Below are positions 56,233 to 64,000 of a stretch of DNA of 64,000 bases, piece after piece. The stretch is from Dermatemys mawii. Taxonomy: Eukaryota; Chordata; Testudines; Dermatemydidae. The position numbers and the translations under genes were made by a program. Position 1 is the stretch's first letter, and each line of letters opens with the position of its first letter. Under the pieces are notes generated by a model that saw only the letters and a program-made list of their open reading frames with translations, did no database searches and was not told the DNA's origin. The DNA lies in contig ML677335.1 in NCBI GenBank assembly GCA_007922305.1, forward strand, positions 42,284,949 to 42,348,948, written 5' to 3'.

Positions 56233-59200
56233 AAGTTGCTTTTCACCTGATCTGCTGCCAAACATTCAATATAGAATTCATACAACATAACAAAAATATA
56301 ATCTTCCTTAGTTAGCAGAGCCTACGAACTAAATTTCCTTATTTGGACTTTAAAAAATAAATCAATGACAGTAAATGTAGCATACCACTGTCCAACCTGT
56401 GCTTGAACATTTTTTGATTTAAATGTCCATGGTGCAATTTTGGAAAGCATCCTAAAGCAATCAAGATCAATCAGAATACAAAAGTAGTGCTGACTAAAGC
56501 ATTGTGAAAGTGGCTTGGATTTCATTTAGCTATAACAATGGTCAATACTCCTATTATGTCACAACTCGAATATTATTGCCACATCGGGAAGAGAACTAAT
56601 CCTATTTCTTTCAAGCCTATTACAGGATAATGAGCTACTATTATCAGCTTGCAGAATGATAATGAATCACCACTGCTGTACTTTTCTCAGTAAGTTAAGT
56701 TGTTTCCTTCTTGTTTCCTTGCCTGAAACTGTAGGAATTTCACATATCTAAATAAATCTTGATAAAAGAAGAAGTTTGAATTGTGCTTAGTTTAACATGT
56801 GGATTACTATTAACATAGAAAACTTAATTTCTGAGATGAAGCTACCTTTAATGTTATTGGTTTTTTAAGACATCCTTGCTTAAATAAGATGACAAATTCT
56901 GCAGTCTTCTGACTAGTTTTAAGGAGGAATGAATTGTAACATTAATATTTTAAAAAACCAAAAACACATAGTACAGTTCACAGAGTATTTTTCCTATTTA
57001 ACCCACACTGAACACATCAAGCTACTTAACAGCTTTTATTGTTAAATGCATGCTATGATCAATATATTACATAATATAATTAAGGTTATGGTTTTTTGAA
57101 TTACATAGTGTATTTGATTGGCATTTAACACTCTCTTATAACAACCTATGAAGTATATACTAAAAAAAACCCTAATACCCTTGAATTTCATGCTAAATTT
57201 GAGTCCCAATACCATACATTAATTTAAGGGCAATCAACTATGCCAGGGCTTAGAACAGTAAATATTCACGGTACTTTAACCGCATATCTAGGAGTTTTAT
57301 TCTTATTTTATTTATTTAGTTACTGTACTTAACCAATGCTATGCTTTCAGCAAAACCACACTGTAAACCAAATGGGCCATCCCACATCCTGGTAAAATAT
57401 CTTAAATATGTTCCATAAATACACTAGCTATTTTACCTATACAGTTCTAAGCTGTGCCATAATATTCTCTTTATTCACCTATCATTTAGTTTCATTTCTG
57501 TGTTGTAAATAAAGTTATACCTTCTTCAACAGCAATTCTGGACTGTAACACTTCCTTCTTTGGGTGATTTATGAAGTTCATAATTTAACCTACAAAGTCC
57601 CAAATGTGTGACAGTGGACTTTAAAATATGGTACATTGTCAAACAGGAGAAATCTTCAAATGATTACGGTTTTTTGTATTTTTCAGGTAAAATTGCTTTA
57701 ACAAACCAAAAGCACATGTGCACCAAGAAAATGTAGATGTAAAATAAATGACAGTATATAGAACCCTGTCAGAAGATACAGCTGAAGTATGGGGAGATTA
57801 AGTAAGCATTTCTCTTTGGACGCTAAAGCAATCACCTTTGCAGCATAAACTCTCTGCTTAATAAACTCTAAGATCTTGAAGTTGTTCATTAGTATATGAG
57901 CACTCTTAATATGAAAATTTAGAGAGAGACAGATGAACAAAATCTGATTTTGCTGTCCTAACATTGCCAAAGGGGAAGGTTTTTTTGAGGGGCGGGGGGA
58001 TTGGAAAACATCGTATACTATATTCTTATTAGAAAAAGCATGCCAAATAAGTCTATACAAAACAAGACAGATCTATTGAAAAGGTGTTGTCTTAATGTAT
58101 TTAGTTTCAACACTTGATATTATGTTCTTGAGATTACAAGCAAAGAGCTTTCAGAAAAAAAAATACTGCCTGTCCAAAATCACCAATAGAGCATTAAACG
58201 ATTTTTTAAGAAAGATGAAGTCCAATACGAAAAACAGAGACTTAGATGTAAAAAGAAAAAAAGAAAAAGAAAAAAAAAGAATCCCTCTCAGAGGCTTTGG
58301 AAATGAAACACAAAAATTATGGCAATCATACAGCAAAATGAGAAGTGGTGGTAACCCTTAACATCTACAGTGCTAATTAGTCTACTATAATATATTTTCA
58401 GCAATTGTAGCCCATTTTTTGGCAATGATTCTATGGAGACAGAGATGGACCTAAAGTGTTCCATAAGATTTCCAAAAGCTTTAATTCTTTTTACTCAAGA
58501 GACTAATTTGAGAACTGCTTTTGTGTCTGCTCTAGAAATTGCAACTAATTTGTAATATTTGGTGAATATTAACTGCCTTTTATTTATACAAGGCTTGTTT
58601 TTGAACCATCAACATTTCAGGGCAATCATCATTTCCAAGTATTGCTAGGAAAACGTATCAATGAGGGCAAGGAAAAACCCAAAGTAAACATTTCTCCTAT
58701 GGAATTTACAGCGCCAATGCATACTTCATGTTTTTCAACAAATGTTTTATATTCAGCCAGAGCTCTTCAACTTGAGGGAGTTATACAAATCCATTAGACT
58801 AAGAAATCTTATGAAGATTTCTAGCCTAAGAATTTACCTAATTCACAATGCTTACTGTCTACATTCAATAACTGTACCAATGTCACAAAGTATTTAATTG
58901 TGTTTCCATTAAAAATATTGAAAAACACATATGCAAAGCATAAAATCGTATGCAGTGTAACTCCAATTTTTTTTGTATTTAGCTGCAGGCTACTGTTGCC
59001 CTTCTAATATAAATGAGTAAGCCTATTACACACTGATTTTGTGCCAGTGGCTCTATCAACAAACCTTGGTTCATATTATTTCAATCCTTCTTTTCTTGTT
59101 GTACTAACAACATAAATTGATTTCTATTGGAAGTTTTGAATTTGCAAAAATCAGAACACATATGTGCAACCTAGGGAGCATAGTCAGTGCTTCTTATTCA

Positions 59201-59380
59201 TGCAAAACTGGGTTTGGCTTCAGTGGGAGTTTTGCCTGAGTAAAGAGTGATGAATAAGACTGTACATACTGTACTATTTTTTAAAAATTACAAACTATTG
59301 TTATTGTTACCATTTTTAAATTGAAAACCATACTGACTCATAACAAAGAGCAGACAATTTCTGAAATTGATAAGGTAAAA
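56233..59380. other. No gene seen
   Basis: About 3.1 kb, very AT-rich. Longest frame is 120 codons at 57698-58060 (minus), hydrophobic and without motif; 58095-58361 is lysine-rich low complexity. 59188-59262 has a short palindromic repeat scrap ('cagtgggagttttgcctgag'). Confidence 0.45.
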
Positions 59381-59720
59381 AATGGTTATCTACCTTTCAT
59401 GACAGTTCTTTGAGATGTGTTGCTCATGTACATTCCAGTTAGGTGTGGGTGTGCCACTTATATGGCCAGAAAGATTTTCCCCAGTAGTACCCATTGGGTC
59501 ATCCAGGCACCCCTTGGAGTTGTGCCTCCATGGTGCCAAATATAGGACCCCGCCGATCCGCAGCTACTTCAGTTCCTTCTTGCTGGCCATGCTCCGACAG
59601 AGGGGTAGGCAGGTGGGTATTGGAATGGACATGGGCAACACATCTCAAATAATAAGAAAGACTTATGAAAGGTAGGTAACCGTTTTTTCTTCTTCGAATG
59701 ATTGTTCATGTCAATTCCAA
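59381..59720 (-). repeat. DIRS terminal region with inverted arms
   Basis: Left arm 'atggttatctacctttcatg' plus 'gagatgtgttgctcatgtac' and right arm 'atggacatgggcaacacatc' plus 'gaaaggtaggtaaccgt' are inverted copies of about 55-60 bp, separated by about 190 bp. A further partial copy ('ttcgaatgattgttcatgtc') follows at about 59695. This fits the inverted terminal or internal complementary repeats of DIRS elements, used in making the circular intermediate. Confidence 0.75.
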
Positions 59721-59726
59721 TTAGGT

Positions 59727-60139
59727 CACAGGCACCAACTCTGTAAGTGCTCCGGGGCTGAAGCATCCATGGGGGAAAATTAGCAGGTTTTATGCACCCA
59801 CTGGCAGCCAAGCTCCCCTCTCCTCAACTCCTTCTCTCCCAGTGCACTGCATGACCGCTGCTTCCCGCCCACTGCCTAACAGCTGTTTGAGGGTTAGGGG
59901 GAGGAGGGTTCCCGGGGAGGGGGGAGGAGCGGGGATGCAGTGTGCTCAGGGGAGGTGGAGAAGAGGCAGGACAAGGGTGGGGACTTGGGGGAAGGGAGTG
60001 GAACGGAGGTGGGAAGGAAGCAGGGTGGTGTGGGGTAGGAAAAGGTGAGCTGGGGTGGAGACTTTTAGGGAAGAAGTGGAATGGGAGTGGGGGGAGGGCG
60101 TTGAGCACCCTCCGGGCAAAAGGGAAGTTGACGCCTATG
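59727..60139. mobile_element. hAT-type MITE nested in DIRS tail, perfect 8-bp duplication
   Basis: Ends 'cacaggcaccaact' and, inverted, 'cataggcgtcaact' match at 11 of 14 positions. The flanking 'aattaggt' is duplicated exactly at 59719-59726 and 60140-60147. The interior 59880-60110 is G-rich. Open frames in it on both strands are compositional. It post-dates the DIRS insertion. Confidence 0.92.
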
Positions 60140-60234
60140 AATTAGGTGATTACCAAGCCTATATTTTTGAGGTGGGGTTGGAGCTCAAAGGTTTGTTCAC
60201 TGTAGCACCACTCTGCCAAAGGCTGCATTATCTC

Positions 60235-61480
60235 TAGCCTGCTTGAGTAATGGTGTAATGCGAGGTAAAAGTTTGGATTGAGGACAACATCGCAGCTCTG
60301 CAGATTTCCTGAGACAGAACGTAGGCCAGGAACACCACTGATGATGCTTGTGCTCTCGTGGAGTGCGCTTAAGTGGAGAGCAAGGTATCGGCACCAGATT
60401 GTAGCATGCCCAGATACAGGATGTGATCCATGACTAAATTATTTGGGAGAAGACTTTCATTCTGTGTGATATTGAGACAAACAGCTGAAAAGACTTCTGA
60501 AACAGTTTCATCTGCTCAGTATTGAAGGCTAATGCCTATCAAACGTCCAACAAATGACATTTTTTGTCTCTACTGCTTGTGTGGGGCTTGGGGTAGAAAA
60601 CTGGAAGAAAGATATCTTGGTTAACATGAAATTGGGAGACAACTTTAGAAAGAAAAGTCAGATGCGGTGTAAGCTGAATCTTGTCCTTACAGAACACAGT
60701 GTAAGAAGGCTTAGATGTTACAGCTTGAGCTCAAACACCCTCCTAATTGAAGTTCTCTCTACCAGGAATGCCACCTTATATGAAAAGTACAGCAGAGAAC
60801 ATGTTGCAAGTGGTTATATAGGTGGCCCCAATAGCCTAAAGAGTATGAGATTAAGGTCCCAAGCCAGGATCGGCTGTCACACGTGAGGGTATGATCTCTC
60901 GAGATCTTAAAGAAAATGGCCTACTATTGGGTTGGCAAAGACCGACCGGCCCTCCACATCTGGATGGAAGGCAGAAATAGCAGCCAAGTGTACTTTTATT
61001 GAAAACATGGAAAGCCCCTGCCACTTTAGGTGCAGGAGGTAGTCCAATATCATAGGTATGGACGAGAGTGTTGGACATGGGAGATTGCAAAAACCAAATT
61101 GTGAATTTCTTCCGTTTGGCTAGGTAGGTAGCCCTAGTGGAGGATTTCCTACTGTCAAGGAGGACTTCCCTGACCGAACTCAAACAGTGAGCTCCACTGG
61201 GTTCAGCCATGGAGCTTCCATGCCGGTTCGAGTGCTGGAGGTGGCCGTAATCATGGGTTATCAGATCCAGGAGCAGCGGTAAGGTGATTGGGTTTTCCAC
61301 AAACATTTCCAGGAGAGATGTGTACCAGTGCTGATGGGGCCAGGCTAGAGCTATCAAAATCACTGAGGCTTTGTCTCTTCGAACCTTGAGCAGTACCTCG
61401 TGAACAAGAGGCATGGGTGGAAACGTGTACAGAAAATGTCCCTTCCAGGGAAGGAGGAATACGTCTGTGTTAGAGCCCAA
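60235..61480 (-). pseudogene. DIRS post-RNase H block and tyrosine recombinase
   Basis: The 209-codon frame 60851-61480 begins with DVFLLPWKGHFLYTFPPMPL and VILIALAWPHQHWY, the conserved region after RNase H in DIRS elements. It then gives SRKSSTRATYLAKRKKF, the start of the recombinase. Further left, in shifted frames, the recombinase C-terminus is still readable: AHSTRAQASSVVFLAYV (HxxR box, 60354-60368), QEICRAAMLSSIQTF, and TSHY with the candidate nucleophile Tyr at 60255-60257. So His, Arg and Tyr of the active site survive as sequence, but stops and frameshifts (for example a TAA just before AHSTR) prevent translation. Confidence 0.85.
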
Positions 61481-61540
61481 GCTGTGATTCAGGAAGAAGC
61501 AGAACTGTAGACACTTCCAGTTGTTATGGACTGAACAACT

Positions 61541-62160
61541 CTATCTGGGGAAACCATCACTGTTGAAAATGCTGTTCATGACATCCGGGCAGATGGACCA
61601 CTCGTGGCTGTGAAAGGACCTGCTAAGATAGTCTGCCAACTCGTATTGGACTCCAGGAAGGTACAACACCTCCAGTGTGTTGAGTGAGCTATTCAAAAGT
61701 CCCCCAGTTTGAGGGCTTCCTGGCACAAGAAACCAGAGTGTGCACCCTCATCTGTTTATATAAAACATCACTGTTGTATTGTACATCACAACCAATACAC
61801 ATTTCCCTTCCAAATGGACTTGGAATGCCTAACACACTAGATCGACTACTCTGAACTCTCTGATGTTGATGTGAAGTGAGAGCTCCGTTTGGGACCAGAG
61901 GTTTCTCTGGTGCGCACCCCAAACCATCATTGACACGTCCATCACCAGTGAAAGGGAAATCTGCGGTCTGGCGTGGGGACACCTGCACACACCACTTGTG
62001 AGTTGAACCACCAGAAGAGGGATTTGAGAACTGGTCGAGGTAAAGTGACAAGTTTGTCTAGACTGTCCCGAATATGCTGATACACTGAAGCCAGCCACAC
62101 CTGAAGAGGTCGGAGTCAGTTTGGCACACTGAATTTCATAGGTACAAACTGCCACGTGTC
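61541..62160 (-). pseudogene. DIRS RNase H relic
   Basis: The 62155-61829 frame starts AVCTYEIQCAKL (family: 'AACTYVVQHARL') and reaches VMDVSMMVWGAH, the first catalytic Asp block of DIRS RNase H, near 61937. It then gives ELSLHINIREFRVVDL. A frame change follows. 61726-61541 resumes with VLYLPGVQYELADYLSR, the RNase H C-terminal block, and HEWSICPDVM. Several frameshifts; not functional. Confidence 0.82.
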
Positions 62161-62169
62161 CCAGAAGCT

Positions 62170-62759
62170 TTAGGCAATTCCTTGCTGTGGTGCTAGGGAG
62201 TTGCCTAAGACTTCATATGATGTTCTACAAGGACTGGAAATGCAACTCCGGGAGGTATGCCTTTGCCTGCATAGAGTCCAATTTGCCCCTACAAACTCCA
62301 TCCGCTGAACAGGGCATAGGGTTGACTTCTGTACACTCAGTAAAAGGTCCAGGTAGTCAAAAGTAGCCCTTATGAAGCTCACTTGCGCCTCCACTTGAGC
62401 CCTGGTGCAGCCCTTAATTTGCCAGTTGTCACAGAAAACCTGCACTTGACGCACGCACTTAGTAAAAACTGAAGGAGCCACTGACAGGCTGAACGGAAGG
62501 ACTCTAAACTGATAATGATTGTGGTTCACCATAACCTGAGGTACCTTCTGTGGGACGGCATTATTGAAATATGAAGGTAAGCGTCCTTCAAGTCGAGGGC
62601 AGCATACCAGTCCCCTGGACCCAAGAAAGGGATAATGGAGACCAAAGAGACTATGCGGAACTTCAGTTTCTTTATGAACTTGTTGAGGACTTGCCGGTCT
62701 AGGATGGGCCTTAGGCCACCTTTGGCTTTCGATATTAGGAAATTAGGGAATAGAACCAC
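62170..62759 (-). pseudogene. DIRS reverse transcriptase relic
   Basis: 62759-62526 reads KGGLRPILDRQVLN and GDWYAALDLKDAYLHISI (first catalytic Asp region). After a frameshift, 62532-62170 reads QFRVLPFSLSVAPSVFTKC. The active-site box is FCDNWQIKG at about 62420-62436, where DIRS elements have a YxDDW box; the second Asp is Asn. About a dozen residues before the box are also missing. A thumb-like stretch ending LSVQKSTLCPVQ then follows. Dead enzyme. Confidence 0.88.
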
Positions 62760-64000
62760 TTTCTTTCAGCTCCTGAGGAACATCTTCCACTGCCCCCACC
62801 ATTAGGAGACTGCACCTCCTGCATGATGAGTTGCTCATGAGAAGGGTCCCTGAAGAGGGACTGGGAATGGGAGGTGGAAGGGTATGAGGGAGGAGAACTG
62901 GAGGGAGTATCTCCTTTCTACTGTGCAGAGTACCTAGGAATCTTATGGAATGTGGGCCCAGACAGGGTAGAAACAGGACATTTGGCACAAGAAGGTAAGG
63001 GGATCGACCCAGAGTCAGGACTGGTGCGTCCCCCCCAGACACACTTTCAAAAGATCTGCTTCTGGCCTGAGGACTGTTTTCCCTGCCCAGAGCCCTGGGT
63101 TGATGAGGGCGGAGGCCTCTTTCTATTGTTCCTGTTATGCCTCCTTGAAAAATCCTGCCTGTTTTGTGGGTGGTAGAATCAGAGTGGAGCTTAAAGTGCC
63201 TCCATTGCTTAGTCGGAATGTACAGGTCAAGGGACTTGAGGGTGGCCCTCAAATCTTTGAGGCCATGAAGCCGCAAGTCAGTTTTCTCTGAAAAGATAAA
63301 TGAGCCCTCACAGGGGAGGTCCTGTATGGTCCTCATATGGGAGCCCTGATACTTGCAGTCACGAACTCCTCCTCATGGTTACTGCCAAGGCCATGGTGCT
63401 GGTGGCCAAATCAGCCACAGAGGACTGCCTGGAGCGAAGCCCTGGCAATCAGCTTATCCTCCTCTATTAAGGAGGAGAACTCTGCCCTAGAGTCCTCTGG
63501 CACAAGCTCCATGAACTTGTCCATAGCTCCACATGAGTTACAGTTGTACCTGCTGAGGACAGCCTGGTGGATGAAAACTTGGAGCTGGAGTCCCCATGGG
63601 AATAAATTTTTCTCTCAAAGAGGTCCAGCTTCTTAGCCTCCTGATTTTTAGGGGATGGGCCTTGGTATCCTTGGCATTTCCACTCATTTGCCGCTGCTAC
63701 CATTAGGGAGTCCGGCAGGGGATGAGTACAAAATGCTTAAAACCCAGAGGGAACAAAGTACTTTTTTTCAGTCCTCTTCAACTTTGGTGGTATGGAGGCA
63801 AGGGTCTGCTACAGTGTCTTAATGGTGCCCTGGATAACTTTTATAAGTGCCAGAGCAATACAGGAGAGGCAAGAGAGGGCAAGGATGTCTACCATCAGAT
63901 CTGATGCTTCAGCGATCTCCTCAACCTGGATCCCCAGGTTCTGTGCCACTCTTCTCAGCAGTTGCTGGAGCACCCTGCTGTCCTCCCGGGAAGGAGATGT
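62760..64000 (-). pseudogene. DIRS ORF1 (Gag-like) relic
   Basis: Scattered frames upstream of RT. GSFIFSEKTDLRLHGLKDL and KSLDLYIPTK occur in 63336-62743. EAKKLDLFERKIYS and, in another frame, FMELVPEDSRAEFSSLIEE lie around 63467-63640. They match the ORF1 organisation I recall for chelonian DIRS elements. The 5' part lies outside the window. Multiple frameshifts. Confidence 0.7.

Larger units (their letters stand above)
59381..64000 (-). mobile_element. DIRS-type retrotransposon, minus strand, continues past window end
   Basis: Reading leftward from the window edge: ORF1 (Gag-like) region, reverse transcriptase, RNase H, the conserved post-RNase H block, tyrosine recombinase, and a non-coding tail with inverted arms. 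This order is that of DIRS elements. These lack an integrase and LTRs, and insert by recombination of a circular DNA through the tyrosine recombinase. All frames are broken. A 413-bp hAT MITE sits inside the tail (59727-60139). The 5' end lies beyond base 64000. Confidence 0.88.

Noticed and set aside
57698..58060. 120-codon hydrophobic minus-strand frame
   Set aside because: AT-rich sequence favours such frames; no signal, domain or splice context was seen.
59824..60145. Proline-rich (minus) and glycine-rich (plus) frames
   Set aside because: Compositional frames inside the nested hAT MITE.
1..64000. CRISPR arrays, operons, prophage, plasmid or rRNA/tRNA genes
   Set aside because: No regularly spaced identical repeats, ribosome-binding sites, clustered long frames or RNA gene signatures; all recognisable content is vertebrate repeat DNA.

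Overview
This window looks like nuclear DNA from a turtle (chelonian). The main reason is its repeat content: CR1 LINE fragments of the chelonian type, a 2 kb L2 LINE, MIR-type SINEs, DIRS-type tyrosine-recombinase retrotransposons, hAT transposons with 8-bp target duplications, and many small TA-flanked elements with 'agggcctgtctacact'-like ends. These families are recognised from memory of their consensus sequences, not from a database search. Base composition is AT-rich, with islands of GC-rich repeat. I see no bacterial, viral or organellar gene organisation, no rRNA or tRNA gene and no CRISPR array. No complete host gene is visible. The region reads as an intergenic desert or the inside of a very large intron.

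Layout. 0-3 kb: a minus-strand CR1 3' fragment, then a fold-back retroposon containing a 400-base assembly gap. 3.6-6.6 kb: three small TIR elements and a 693-bp solo-LTR-like repeat. 8.1-10.2 kb: a long L2 copy. 12.6-17.3 kb: another TA-flanked element, MIR fragments, and a second copy of the LTR-like repeat in inverted orientation, bounded by TA/CA microsatellites. 17.5-18.5 kb: a hAT element whose transposase is partly folded back on itself. 19.8-22.8 kb: a DIRS recombinase fragment and a non-coding DIRS-like derivative. 24-28 kb: CR1, MIR and a second fold-back retroposon. 29.2-30.6 kb and 37.7-39.0 kb: two pairs of short DNA transposons with GC-rich payloads. 42.3-44.8 kb: CR1 with a nested TIR element. 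47.4 kb: third fold-back retroposon. 48.7-49.8 kb: LTR-like repeat. 54.5-55.2 kb: another CR1. 59.4-64.0 kb: a large, decayed DIRS element on the minus strand (ORF1, RT, RNase H, tyrosine recombinase) with a hAT MITE nested in its tail.

The most interesting structure is the fold-back retroposon family at 2.5-3.07, 27.70-27.83 and 47.39-47.59 kb. All three copies start with the same sense head and end with an inverted copy of the body. All three have long direct duplications of the target (11, 14 and 13 bp), and two carry a motif that resembles a decayed hammerhead ribozyme core. The only candidate for host coding sequence is a possible 39-codon terminal exon at 53791-53907 on the minus strand. 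Every recognisable transposon open reading frame is broken by stops, frameshifts or lost catalytic residues.
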